From positions 124,001-188,000 of the forward strand of contig JAQTLP010000006.1 of NCBI GenBank assembly GCA_028714855.1: a stretch of 64,000 nt of DNA, read 5' to 3'. The position numbers and the translations under genes were made by a program. The notes under the pieces were generated by a model, which made no database searches, had not been told where the DNA came from, and saw only the letters and a list, made by a program, of their open reading frames with translations. Of this stretch, positions 33,278 through 41,734 are shown one piece after another. This stretch comes from Phycisphaerae bacterium. GTDB taxonomy: Bacteria; Planctomycetota; Phycisphaerae; Sedimentisphaerales; Anaerobacaceae. Each line of letters begins with the position of its first letter. The stretch's first letter is position 1.

Positions 33278-33750
33278 AAGTAGCAGTAGGAAACGACCAT
33301 CGCGGATTTGAAGCCAAACAGCAAATCAAAAGCATAATTAGCCAGTTAGGCCACGAAGTTGTAGACGTCGGCAGCAACGATGACAATCCGGTCGATTACC
33401 CGGACGCCGCTTATCTGGCAGCAACGGCGGTATCAAACAAAGAAGCTGACAGAGCCATTTTAGCCTGCGGAACCGGTATAGGGATGAGTATAGCCGCAAA
33501 TAAAGTCAAGGGGGTCAGAGCTGCATTGTGCAATGACGAGTTGAGCGCCCGGGTTTCACGCCATCATAATGACGCAAATGTGCTTTGCCTGTCGGGGGAC
33601 CTGATAGGGGAAGTATTACTGCGAAAAATAGTTGAAGTCTGGCTGGAAACGGAATTCGATGGCGGAAGACACCAGAGAAGAATTAATAAAATAATGGCTA
33701 TTGAAGAAGGTAAAGACCCGAGAGACATAAAAAATACAAAGGGCAAATAG
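33274..33750 (+). CDS. rpiB: Ribose-5-phosphate isomerase B
   Basis: 158 residues of the RpiB/LacAB family. It has the start VAVGNDHRGFEAK, GSNDDNPVDYPDAAY, and the active-site Cys in ILACGTGIGMSIAANK, plus ALCNDELSARVSRHHNDANVLCLSG. It interconverts ribose-5-phosphate and ribulose-5-phosphate. Its ATG overlaps the stop of the tsaC-phosphatase fusion by 4 nt, mirroring the ywlC-ywlE-ywlF order of Bacillus. Confidence 0.95.
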   Translation: MKVAVGNDHRGFEAKQQIKSIISQLGHEVVDVGSNDDNPVDYPDAAYLAATAVSNKEADRAILACGTGIGMSIAANKVKGVRAALCNDELSARVSRHHNDANVLCLSGDLIGEVLLRKIVEVWLETEFDGGRHQRRINKIMAIEEGKDPRDIKNTKGK

Positions 33751-33759
33751 CCGCACAAG

Positions 33760-33796
33760 CGCAAAAAAATTTCAAGTTTTTGTTTTGCGTTTTTTT
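33760..33796 (+). terminator. Terminator after rpiB
   Basis: CGCAAAA (33760-33766) pairs with TTTTGCG (33783-33789); the inner A/T stretch extends the stem. Seven T follow. It lies 10 nt beyond the rpiB stop. Confidence 0.8.
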
Positions 33797-33861
33797 CGTA
33801 ATAGTTTCAAATCACGCCAGGCAGGAAACCAGGAAAAAGCGTTTCGAGGCGATTGAGTTAA

Positions 33862-34137
33862 ATGGCAGGCAAAGAATATTCAGCTTATCAGCGGGACGTT
33901 ATCTCGAGATACTATGAAAATCTCGATACGATAACGTTAAACAACCTACAGGAGTTAGTCAGCCAGCTTTACCTTGCCGGTAGTAAATCCAAGCAGACCC
34001 AGCTCTGGGAACGAGCACACAAGGCGATGCTGAAACTTAAGGTTAAACCTGCGATAATCGAGCATATTATGAACAAAAAAGATGTGGTCATCTTAGCGAA
34101 GAACCTCGAGGACTGGCTCGATACATCAAAGAAATAG
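33862..34137 (+). CDS. Small helical protein, unknown
   Basis: 91 residues, predicted all-helical (MAGKEYSAYQRDVISRYYEN...). It contains charged and Gln-rich segments and no recognised domain. It stands alone after the rpiB terminator and converges on the next gene with only 5 nt between the stops. No clear Shine-Dalgarno precedes the ATG (GGCGATTGAGTTAA). The even amino-acid composition and long open frame suggest that it is real. Confidence 0.65.
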   Translation: MAGKEYSAYQRDVISRYYENLDTITLNNLQELVSQLYLAGSKSKQTQLWERAHKAMLKLKVKPAIIEHIMNKKDVVILAKNLEDWLDTSKK

Positions 34138-34142
34138 ATTTT

Positions 34143-34355
34143 CTACTTATGGGGGAAGTAGCTCGCCTTTATCCAGTTGAAGTTTAAAATAAAGTGAAGG
34201 GCGATCAGACATAGAAATATAGCGCCGCCGGTTTTGTGAAAAATGCCGAAGACCTTAAACGAGAGATGGTCGCGAAGCAATACCGTTGCCGCCTGGTTGA
34301 TGAAAAACAGAAGTAAAATCGGATTTAAGATTTTAAGGGCGGTGTTTCTTTTCAT
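34143..34355 (-). CDS. Small membrane protein, DUF4405-like
   Basis: 70 residues with two membrane helices (about 8-25 and 42-60). They carry His at positions 30, 40 and 54 (GIFHKTGGAIFLCLIALHFILNFNW), a pattern like the DUF4405/cytochrome-b-like small proteins that may bind heme. A heme role is inference. GGGGG/AAACG lies before the ATG. Confidence 0.65.
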   Translation of the reverse strand: MKRNTALKILNPILLLFFINQAATVLLRDHLSFKVFGIFHKTGGAIFLCLIALHFILNFNWIKASYFPHK

Positions 34356-34395
34356 AATCGTTTCCCCCTTTTAATATAAACAGAACAACATCAGC

Positions 34396-35106
34396 CTAAC
34401 TATTTGAGGAATGATTGGCAAGCAATTTTACGACTGTCTCGGGTTTTATCTCGGCGAGGGAGTCGAAGATTAAATCGGCGTTTGCCTTCGCCAGATCTGA
34501 GCGGTTTCGAGTCGTGGTCAGGGCGATTACGGCCATTTTAGCAGCTTTGGCGGCCTCAATACCGGCGACGGCGTCTTCGACAACCACGCAGCTTCTCGCC
34601 GGAATTGAAAGTTTAACGGCGGCCTTGAGAAAAACCTGCGGAGAGGGTTTGCCTTCGGTGACATCATCAGAGGTAACATAAACGTCGAAATACCGGTCGA
34701 AGCAGAGACGCTCGCGGATAAGGTCAAGATTGGTTTTGGGTGCGGACGAGCCTATAGCCAAAGAAAAGCCGGTTTTCTTCAGGCCGGCCAGGAGTGTTTC
34801 GAGGCGTTCGTCCGGGGCGAGTTTATCGGCGATGATTCGACGATAAAGCTGCTCTTTCCAGTCTGAGAGCTGCTTGAGCTGACTGGAAGAGAGCGTCCGG
34901 CCGAACAGCATAGGGAGGATTCTGTCGTTGGTCATTCCGAAGGTGGCGGCAAAGAAATCATCGGATATGTCAACGCCCTGTTTTTCGGCAAAGGCGAACC
35001 AAGCCTGTTTATGCGCCCAGCCGGTGTCAACCAGGACGCCATCAAGGTCAAAGATAACGGCTTTCTTAGGCCGATTTGTTCGAGAATCAGATGCAGTATC
35101 AATCAA
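34396..35106 (-). CDS. HAD-superfamily beta-phosphoglucomutase-like enzyme
   Basis: 236 residues. Motif I is FDLDGVLVDT with the nucleophile Asp, the cap domain lies at about 30-100, motif II is in IGSSAP, and motif IV is VVEDAVAGIEAA. The DxDGV(I/L)xDT plus VEDAxxGxxAA pattern is typical of beta-phosphoglucomutase and related sugar phosphatases. No ATG is available; a TTG at 35106, overlapping the upstream stop, gives the full N-terminus. The substrate is not determined. Confidence 0.85.
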   Translation of the reverse strand: MIDTASDSRTNRPKKAVIFDLDGVLVDTGWAHKQAWFAFAEKQGVDISDDFFAATFGMTNDRILPMLFGRTLSSSQLKQLSDWKEQLYRRIIADKLAPDERLETLLAGLKKTGFSLAIGSSAPKTNLDLIRERLCFDRYFDVYVTSDDVTEGKPSPQVFLKAAVKLSIPARSCVVVEDAVAGIEAAKAAKMAVIALTTTRNRSDLAKANADLIFDSLAEIKPETVVKLLANHSSNS

Positions 35107-36418
35107 AGGGTAGTTTTACGCCGCCTGTCGGTGATTTTTGTACTTCGCTTTTACGGCCTTCGACGGGCGCTGCTGCCCCGGTCTTTTTGAGTCGGCAAAT
35201 AAGCCCTTCAGACAGCTTCGCTAAATCGCCCTCGATGACCTTTGCATAGGAGATTTTCGGCATTACCTTGTCAATTCTTATAGTTGCAACGAGAGTCTCC
35301 GTTGTACCCAGAGATTCCCTTGTATCAGCATCGAATAATTCCTTGCCCTGCGAGACGATATCCAATAATTGCCCGACCGCGATTCTTGAGCCGCCCTGAT
35401 TGATAATGACCTGTCCGTCTTTATCGATGCTCGCGATGCGGATGGGGTAGAGATTGTCGATGATAATATCAACCATCTGATTGGCGGCCATTCCAATGAA
35501 ATTATCCGTCAGCTCCTTCCAGTCGAGGTCCTGCGGCTCCCATTTTTTGACGAGCTTCTTGATATCATTGACCTTATCGAGCGCGATATCGAGGACGCCT
35601 GCCAGTTTGACTTGTCTTGTCGGACCGACGATGAGGCGGTATTCGAAAGAAAAATGTGCCTCATACTCGGTAACCGTTCGGCCGATGGCCTGCGAATAAG
35701 ATTCTTTAGTCACGATGCCGGCCCTGTTGATTGTTCCGACGAGCATATAGTCAACGCCGAGGGCCTCGCCCAGCTTGGCCATTTCCTCCATAGAAGCATC
35801 GCCTGAGAGTAGGAAGTTTCTTTCCTGAGCGAATTCCTGCATATATTCACGGTCGAGGACATTGAACTTGTTTGTCTGCGTCAGCGCGGCGGTCAATTTC
35901 TGCGAGAACAGGCGCGATGTATCGAGGGACGGGTTTAAGATATTGCCGAACTGGTAAAATCCAGTAAGTGTCCTTATGGGCATTACGGCAAGTTTCAAGC
36001 GGGCGCTTTTTTCAGGAGACTCATAATCGAATACCGCAACCTTCAGCGTTACCTCGTAGGTGCCGTCGTCGAGCTTTTTCTCGTTTAAGACCTCATAGGT
36101 TTTTACCAAACCTGCAACGTCGGTCCTGAGGGTGGTTCCGCCGGTATCAACACCTACGGCGTCGAACTCGACTTTTTTGCCGGATGGGGTTTTTTCGATG
36201 TCCGCTGATGCGGAACGATAACTGAAATCGGTGTTTATGGAACTAATCGCGACGCCTTTGACCTGTGCGACGGCCTGTCTGAGGGCATTATTAATTGCCT
36301 CGTCTCTGCTGACGCCGCGGCCTTTCGTTTCGACTGTTTTAGTCGTATTGGGGTCGGCGGAAAACACCTGCGGGCAAGCCAATGCGAGGATGGTCAAAAA
36401 GAGAAGTGCCTTTTTCAT
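35099..36418 (-). CDS. CsgG-related secreted/envelope protein
   Basis: 439 residues with a signal peptide (MKKALLFLTILALACPQVFSA). A short domain rich in ALRQAVAQVKGV follows, and then a CsgG-like fold (about 145-320: LAVMPIRTLTGFYQFG, LTQTNKFNVLDREYMQEFAQE, MAKLGEALGVDYMLVGTI). The Cys in the signal region is not in a good lipobox, so it may be periplasmic. ATG 36418 follows GGGAGG. It is the last gene of a four-gene envelope cluster with LpoB-, YcfL- and COG3014-like lipoproteins. Confidence 0.82.
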   Translation of the reverse strand: MKKALLFLTILALACPQVFSADPNTTKTVETKGRGVSRDEAINNALRQAVAQVKGVAISSINTDFSYRSASADIEKTPSGKKVEFDAVGVDTGGTTLRTDVAGLVKTYEVLNEKKLDDGTYEVTLKVAVFDYESPEKSARLKLAVMPIRTLTGFYQFGNILNPSLDTSRLFSQKLTAALTQTNKFNVLDREYMQEFAQERNFLLSGDASMEEMAKLGEALGVDYMLVGTINRAGIVTKESYSQAIGRTVTEYEAHFSFEYRLIVGPTRQVKLAGVLDIALDKVNDIKKLVKKWEPQDLDWKELTDNFIGMAANQMVDIIIDNLYPIRIASIDKDGQVIINQGGSRIAVGQLLDIVSQGKELFDADTRESLGTTETLVATIRIDKVMPKISYAKVIEGDLAKLSEGLICRLKKTGAAAPVEGRKSEVQKSPTGGVKLPFD

Positions 36419-36461
36419 TTTTAGGGCCTCCCATAAAAGTAAAATAACACGTTTTTTTACG

Positions 36462-37076
36462 TTACCAGGCAACGGACTTATTGCTGCCGCGTTTTCCTAT
36501 GAGGGTTTCATTCTGCCAGATTACAAGTCCGCTGGCAATTTCCGAAACCCTGAGCTGGAAATAGTACTCAACCTGCTGGCGGTTTTTGTCGTAACGGACA
36601 TTCCTCTGGAAAATTTTGCCGGAGACGCTCAGGTGAGGCGAAACCAACGTGCCTTTTCCCGGAAGGGTATCCTGGTCAAATTCATCCTCGATGTCCGAAT
36701 CTTTAATATCCTTCCTTATGTCATAGGTCGTCTGGTCTATTTTGCTGCCGACGGCGGAGGTCATAACAACCTGGCCGCTATTGAGAAGCTCCTGCTCGAC
36801 TTTGGCCATCAGCTGGTCGGTGTCGATTCTCTGCATAGTGTCATTTACAATACGGCCTGTTGCCATAACATACCTGCTGCCGTCCGCTTTCTTCAGTGCG
36901 CCCGAACCGAGCATAGACTGAACCATTTCACTTGCGGCCTGGTCAAAGTCCCTGTAATCGAGGGCCATAACAGGCTTGCCGTCATCATGCATAGTGTCGA
37001 TGTATGAAGTTTGCGGCGCGCAGCCGGTGAGCAAAATAACGCCCATTGCGATGATTTGAAATACTGCTGTTTTCAT
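36462..37076 (-). CDS. lpoB: LpoB-like penicillin-binding-protein activator lipoprotein
   Basis: 204 residues. Lipobox LLTGC (Cys19) is followed by a linker and an LpoB/CsgG-like domain (MVQSMLGSGALKKADGSRYVMATGRIVNDTMQRIDTDQL, VSPHLSVSGKIFQR). In enterobacteria LpoB reaches from the outer membrane to activate PBP1B. The neighbour YcfL matches the enterobacterial ycfL-lpoB pairing. Whether it controls peptidoglycan synthesis here is inference. Confidence 0.85.
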   Translation of the reverse strand: MKTAVFQIIAMGVILLTGCAPQTSYIDTMHDDGKPVMALDYRDFDQAASEMVQSMLGSGALKKADGSRYVMATGRIVNDTMQRIDTDQLMAKVEQELLNSGQVVMTSAVGSKIDQTTYDIRKDIKDSDIEDEFDQDTLPGKGTLVSPHLSVSGKIFQRNVRYDKNRQQVEYYFQLRVSEIASGLVIWQNETLIGKRGSNKSVAW

Positions 37077-37079
37077 AAA

Positions 37080-37517
37080 TTACTCCCACTTTCTTGTATC
37101 CATTCTGAAATTTACAGCTTCGGGTCTTGGGGCGACGACTTTGAAACTAAACGTAGATTTACCCATCGCCGACATTCGCTGCCAAACACTCGTTTTGGTT
37201 TGAATCACCACACCGTCCTGGTCAATCCATTCCACCCTGTATTGGAACTTTCTGGTAAATTGCGATTCGTTGTGTCCGTTAACGTTAAGCTCGAGAACTC
37301 CGCCTTTAGTCCTGCGCAAAATGGCCTGGTCAACTTTAATACCTTCGCCAATCAATGCACTAAAGGCATAGCCGACAGGCCGGGTCACGACGTTATCAAC
37401 AAGGTCATCGCTTCCCACGTCCGCCCTTAAGTGGATGTTGGAGTCCGGCGGCTCATGACAACCTGCAAACACCAACGCAACGGCAAAAAGCAATATTATG
37501 TTTATGATCGTTTTCAT
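37080..37517 (-). CDS. YcfL-like (DUF1425) lipoprotein
   Basis: 145 residues with a lipobox in ALVFAGC (Cys about 20). The DUF1425/YcfL-type beta domain includes FQYRVEWIDQDGVVIQTKTSVWQRMSAMG. In E. coli ycfL precedes lpoB, as here, where the LpoB-like gene begins 3 nt after its stop. Function is not established in any organism that I know of. Confidence 0.82.
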   Translation of the reverse strand: MKTIINIILLFAVALVFAGCHEPPDSNIHLRADVGSDDLVDNVVTRPVGYAFSALIGEGIKVDQAILRRTKGGVLELNVNGHNESQFTRKFQYRVEWIDQDGVVIQTKTSVWQRMSAMGKSTFSFKVVAPRPEAVNFRMDTRKWE

Positions 37518-37549
37518 TTTTTACCCCTATTGTAAAAGGAAATATCTGT

Positions 37550-38947
37550 TTAAAAAGCCATAACATTACAAACCGGCACAGCCCGGTTAGTTATTATCTT
37601 AATATAAACAATCGCATTATTACACTGGGGAATATCAATGTCAAGCGGGAGAGAGCCCGGGGGAGTAATTTTTAATTTGCCGTCTTTCGGCTTCGGCAAG
37701 CGCGCAACCTGAAAATCTTTCGGCAAAGCCGTCCATATCCTTACATCCGCTGCGGTCGTTGCGAAACTATAAGCCGCCATTGCGAACGACATAGCCGTTG
37801 CAGCATTGGAGCCCTGCTGCTCAATAGCATACTGAGCAACCGCCTTTGCCGTTGCAGATATAATAGCCCTTATCAAAATACCGGGGTAATCTTTGCTGAA
37901 CTCGGTCTGAACGACCCTGTCCATATCGGCAACTGGAAGCGTCATATACTCCTTGCCATCGGCATTTACGAGCAAATACGGGAACGCCTGATTCCTGAAT
38001 TCCAATTTCGGCAGAGCAATGCCGACGTATTTAACATGGCTTGTAACAATGAACACGGGCAGGTCTATGCGGAATTCTTCCTTTACAGGACCGAGGCCGT
38101 TTTCGAAGATTACCCAGACCGTATTTTCGAGCCGCCCTCCCCCGCCAAGTACTCCCTCAGTAACACTGAGGTCCTCGGCTATAAAGGGATTGTTTCCAAC
38201 CATTCCGTAAGATTCTTTGAGTAAATCCACCGCCTTGGTGTGGTCACCGACCAGATTGAAATATACACCCGCCATATAAGTCGCAAACGGATTGACGAAA
38301 TCGGGGTAGGCCTGGAAATTATAAAGGTTTGGGTATTTCTGTGCCAGCAGGTCATGCGTTGTCTGACTTTCAGCGGTTGATTTTGCCTGCGCGCTTTGCT
38401 GCTGATTCTTCTCCATCTCGGCGTTTAATTTATTTATTTCTTCGACGAATTTTTCCTTTGCGCGCCTCTGCCTGTCGAGGGCACGATTGAACTCAACTCT
38501 CGCCAAATCCTGTTTACCTTCGGCCATAAAATTCAGGGCTTTATACGTGTTGAGCATCACGCCGTCATACTCTTCGCCTCTATAAGGGATGACATTTTCA
38601 TTAACGGCCGTTGAGCCAATAATATCGCCGCCCTTAAACTGCTCATCATAGAATTTCAGCATACCCTCGGCCTTGTCGAAACACTCGGTGCTTTTGGGGT
38701 AATTCTGGCGGATTCTTTCAACGGAGGCAAGCTGCAGCGCCCAGAGCAGGTCCTCGCCATTCGGATTTTTCCGCTGGCCTATCTTTTTCTCGGCAAAAAG
38801 AGCGGAGTTATCGTAATTCGATGCCTCGAAACTCGTGTTAAAGACCTTAAGCTGGTCTTTGGGGGCATTACAACCGGTTGAAAAAGATAAACTAAAAAGG
38901 GTTAAGATTGCGAACAAAAAAGGACAGCCGACTTTTGCTTTATTCAT
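37550..38947 (-). CDS. COG3014-like TPR lipoprotein
   Basis: 465 residues with a lipoprotein signal (lipobox LSFSTGC, Cys26). Helical TPR-like repeats follow (about 35-190), with a Gln/Lys-rich coiled coil (about 165-195) and a beta-rich C-terminal half. It resembles COG3014 lipoproteins, which commonly sit beside LpoB- and YcfL-like genes. ATG 38947 follows TTGGAG. It is the first gene of the envelope cluster. A scaffold role is likely but unproven. Confidence 0.8.
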   Translation of the reverse strand: MNKAKVGCPFLFAILTLFSLSFSTGCNAPKDQLKVFNTSFEASNYDNSALFAEKKIGQRKNPNGEDLLWALQLASVERIRQNYPKSTECFDKAEGMLKFYDEQFKGGDIIGSTAVNENVIPYRGEEYDGVMLNTYKALNFMAEGKQDLARVEFNRALDRQRRAKEKFVEEINKLNAEMEKNQQQSAQAKSTAESQTTHDLLAQKYPNLYNFQAYPDFVNPFATYMAGVYFNLVGDHTKAVDLLKESYGMVGNNPFIAEDLSVTEGVLGGGGRLENTVWVIFENGLGPVKEEFRIDLPVFIVTSHVKYVGIALPKLEFRNQAFPYLLVNADGKEYMTLPVADMDRVVQTEFSKDYPGILIRAIISATAKAVAQYAIEQQGSNAATAMSFAMAAYSFATTAADVRIWTALPKDFQVARLPKPKDGKLKITPPGSLPLDIDIPQCNNAIVYIKIITNRAVPVCNVMAF

Positions 38948-39116
38948 TATCGCTCTCCAAATCAAGTCCACTGCACATATTTAAAAACAATCAGGCGCAA
39001 TTATATTATCAGCAAAGCTATGGTCAAGAAAAATGCCCGGAGTTTTAACCGGTTTTAAGATGTTCCCTGTTTCGGGATTTTACCCCCCCCGGCCGCCGAT
39101 TACCATCGACAATCGC

Positions 39117-40553
39117 CTATTCCTGCGGCGTGGTGGAACAGGCAGTTACTACCCTGTTTCGCCCGGAGTGTTTCGCTTCGTAGAGTGCGTCGTCGGCGCG
39201 TTTTAATACGGTTTCTGCGGTATCCGGCGGAGGCCCTTCGCTCCATTCAGCCAGACCGCAGCTTATCGTAACCGATTTGATTTTAGGCAGTGAAATAGTT
39301 TTAACGTGACGTCTCAGCCTCTCCAGAAGGACTTTAGCGCCGCTGAGTTTCGTTTCGAGCATCAGCAGGACGAATTCATCGCCTCCATATCGAGCGATTA
39401 TAACATCCGTCGTTCGCACATTGTGCCGCATAGTTTTGGCCAAGAGTTTTAGCACCTTATCGCCGGCAACGTGGCCGGCGGTGTCGTTGATTTGCTTGAA
39501 GTTGTCGACATCCACAACAGCAATAGAAAAACAGCAATCGTAGCGCGCCGCCCTTGCACACTCAGCCTTGAGGACCCTCTCAAGCACGCGGCGCGTTCCA
39601 AGGCCGGTTAAAGGGTCTGTCTCGCTGTCACGCCGAGCTTCCTCGTAATTCTGATAGAGTTTCGCGTTGGTAAGGTTCACATTGAGGACATCCCGCAAAA
39701 GCGAAGCCTTGTACAGCAGCAGCTCTTCGGGGCCGGTCGAGTCCGGATTATGCCAGCACATACAAAGAAACCCGCACATAGTTACGCTGCTGTCGGCATT
39801 GCCGTTGGTCTGGTCGCAGATACTAATCGGAATGATAAGTCCCGTCGGCTTACTGCACTGATTACAGACTTCTTTGCATATTTCGCTGCAGGGTTCGCCG
39901 AAGACAATTCGCCTGTCCAGTGATAATTCCCTGATTTTCTCCTGGCTAAGCAGCTTCTCTCTGGTAGGCGGAAAACCTCTTCGATAAATTACAGGGGATG
40001 GAGAATCTTTTTGGTTAAAGCAGAGGATAGCACGGTCGGCATTGAAGCTTTTTGGGACTTCGTTTATAGCCAACGCGACAACATCTTCAAATTCGAGACT
40101 TTTTAATCCGGTAGGAAGCATAGCAAGCTGTTCGGCCGCGCTTCTCATCGCTTCATTATTACTGAGCTGATGAGCTATTACGTCCCTGCTGGAGACCATA
40201 CCTATGGGGACGCCATTCTCAACAATCGGCACATGGCGTATCTTGTGTTCGGCCATGAGCTGCTCGACCTTTACAGCCGGGGTGTCCGTAGTGCAGGATA
40301 CCACATCGGTGGTCATAATGTCCCTGACAGATAGACTTTCCGGCGACAAAGCCTTGGTCATTACTTTTGCAAGCATATCCCGCTCGGTAACTATGCCGGA
40401 AAATTTATTCTGCGCATCAAGCACTATGAGACATCCGACCTGATTATCAGTCATTTTTTTGGCCGCCTGTGCGACAGTGTCATTTTCTTTGATTGTCAGG
40501 ATCTCAAGCGGCTCTACTGCCTGCTCAATATCTTTCACTGTCGGTATTTTCAT
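39117..40553 (-). CDS. CBS-pair, Cys-rich sensor and GGDEF diguanylate cyclase
   Basis: 478 residues. Tandem CBS domains (about 12-130) usually bind adenine nucleotides. A GAF-like sensor region (about 150-285) carries clustered Cys at 222, 226, 230 and 233 and again at 260, 264 and 266, suggesting a metal or redox site. The GGDEF domain (about 308-470) has an intact GGDEF at 390-394. The RTTD just upstream is spaced six residues away instead of the five usual for the inhibitory I-site. It makes cyclic-di-GMP, probably under energy and redox control. Confidence 0.92.
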   Translation of the reverse strand: MKIPTVKDIEQAVEPLEILTIKENDTVAQAAKKMTDNQVGCLIVLDAQNKFSGIVTERDMLAKVMTKALSPESLSVRDIMTTDVVSCTTDTPAVKVEQLMAEHKIRHVPIVENGVPIGMVSSRDVIAHQLSNNEAMRSAAEQLAMLPTGLKSLEFEDVVALAINEVPKSFNADRAILCFNQKDSPSPVIYRRGFPPTREKLLSQEKIRELSLDRRIVFGEPCSEICKEVCNQCSKPTGLIIPISICDQTNGNADSSVTMCGFLCMCWHNPDSTGPEELLLYKASLLRDVLNVNLTNAKLYQNYEEARRDSETDPLTGLGTRRVLERVLKAECARAARYDCCFSIAVVDVDNFKQINDTAGHVAGDKVLKLLAKTMRHNVRTTDVIIARYGGDEFVLLMLETKLSGAKVLLERLRRHVKTISLPKIKSVTISCGLAEWSEGPPPDTAETVLKRADDALYEAKHSGRNRVVTACSTTPQE

Positions 40554-40656
40554 AACCCTGGGGCCTTTTCAAACAAAAAGCTTTTAAACATTGCCTTTAT
40601 CGGATAAAAAATTGGTGCCTGATTAACGGAAAACCTGCTACTTATACGTGTTTTTA

Positions 40657-40679
40657 GAAAAAAAACAAGTCTAACTTGT
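40657..40679 (-). terminator. Terminator of the 67-residue gene
   Basis: On the minus strand ACAAGT-TAG-ACTTGT (40665-40679) is followed by eight T (40657-40664). It lies 16 nt after the stop at 40696, which supports that small gene being transcribed. Confidence 0.7.
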
Positions 40680-40695
40680 GATACTGCGAGAGGCT

Positions 40696-40899
40696 TCATC
40701 TGCGCCACTCGGGCTTGCGAACCATCAATGGCGGCATCTGCTGAGGATTGGCCCTCTGATTGGTCTTATTAACACAACTCCTGTTACTCGGATACCAGCG
40801 GATGTTGAACAGCTTGACGTTCAAAGGCAATCCGCCTTCGTGAAGCCCCCTGCGGCGGGCGAAATAAGGCTTGTTTTTCTCTAATTTACTAAACATCAT
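40696..40899 (-). CDS. Small basic protein, unknown
   Basis: 67 residues, strongly basic (FARRRGLHEGGL, ending MVRKPEWRR), with no recognised domain. Support comes from context. A 14-codon ORF with a strong ribosome-binding site ends at its start codon (ATGA overlap), and a hairpin/U-tract follows its stop. The composition could also fit a nucleic-acid-binding peptide. Moderate confidence only. Confidence 0.45.
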   Translation of the reverse strand: MMFSKLEKNKPYFARRRGLHEGGLPLNVKLFNIRWYPSNRSCVNKTNQRANPQQMPPLMVRKPEWRR

Positions 40900-40940
40900 C
40901 GATTCTCTTCTGAAGCAGCACTTAAACAGCTTTGAACCAT
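40896..40940 (-). CDS. 14-codon leader peptide upstream of the 67-residue gene
   Basis: ATG 40940 follows TAGGAGGGTG, the best Shine-Dalgarno in the neighbourhood. The peptide MVQSCLSAASEENR stops at TGA overlapping the next ATG. It may couple translation, because the downstream ATG has only weak AGAG upstream. Confidence 0.4.
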   Translation of the reverse strand: MVQSCLSAASEENR

Positions 40941-41127
40941 CACCCTCCTATCGGCCGATTTTCACAACGACTTTTGTAAAATATCCAAGGGGATTAATGC
41001 GCAACGCCATTAACAGCAAAAGGTTACGTTTTGTGATATATTACAAAATGTGGCCCTATAATGTGACCGGTAGTCAAAGATTCACCGGCATTTTCCACTG
41101 AGCTGAATACTCTTTCACTATTATGTT
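40941..41127. other. Intergenic region upstream of the leader peptide
   Basis: 187 nt containing the 20-bp palindrome at 41029-41048 and AT-rich flanks. No ORF is supported here. Confidence 0.4.
41029..41048. promoter_or_regulatory. 20-bp palindrome, candidate operator
   Basis: TTTTGTGATA/TATTACAAAA is a 20-bp inverted repeat with one mismatch; the inner TGTGATATATTACA looks like a dimeric regulator site. It lies about 90 nt upstream of the leader peptide of the 67-residue gene. The regulator is unknown. Confidence 0.5.
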
Positions 41128-41715
41128 TTACCAATTTGCCTGTTTGATGCTCTGCCATTTGGCCGGCTGGAAGTCGATTTTGAGTAATTCAACCCGGCTG
41201 ATAAGCCATCCGCCATTGGACTGCTTCTCAAGGTTTGCCTGCACTTCTACAAGCATTTGCTGCTTGAAGCCTTGATAAATGAAACTTCGCTTGTCGAATA
41301 ATATCCTTACAGTAAAAATTGTGGTCGCTTTTGGCGGCTGAATATCCATTGAGACAGGTCTTTTTATGTTCTTTTCAATAAGAGGTTCTGAGAGCATCTC
41401 TCTGCAGTATTCCATCAAAACACTTTTCGAGCGGTGTATCGAATCGGCATAGTCATCGGCGATAATAGTCTCGATGGTAGCGGGGTCTTCGTCCTCGACG
41501 GCTTGCACGCCTTTATCAATCACAGCATTGATTTTTTCCAAATCGGTCTCGACGAGAAAATCCAGACCGAAAGCGGCGACAACTAAAAGCGCCGGCAGAA
41601 GCCATAACCACCAATGATATTTTCCCGGGGCGACACTCCGAAGTATCAGCAGAATGAGCGAGGCGACGGCCGCTATGATTATCAAACCCCACGGATGCTC
41701 AAAGACATCGAACAT
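41128..41715 (-). CDS. Membrane protein with NTF2/SnoaL-like domain, unknown
   Basis: 195 residues. Two membrane helices (about 8-26 and 36-54) precede a soluble domain (about 56-195) whose pattern (VIDKGVQAVEDEDPATIETIIADDYADSIHRSK) resembles NTF2-like/SnoaL domains. Such domains often have structural or ligand-binding roles. It lies 19 nt after the UPF0210 gene on the same strand. Function unknown. Confidence 0.7.
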   Translation of the reverse strand: MFDVFEHPWGLIIIAAVASLILLILRSVAPGKYHWWLWLLPALLVVAAFGLDFLVETDLEKINAVIDKGVQAVEDEDPATIETIIADDYADSIHRSKSVLMEYCREMLSEPLIEKNIKRPVSMDIQPPKATTIFTVRILFDKRSFIYQGFKQQMLVEVQANLEKQSNGGWLISRVELLKIDFQPAKWQSIKQANW

Positions 41716-41734
41716 TGGTTTAAAATTTCCCCAA

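Noticed and set aside
39083-39090. C8 homopolymer as a phase-variation tract
   Set aside because: It lies beyond the stop codon of the GGDEF gene and away from any start, so slippage would have no coding effect.
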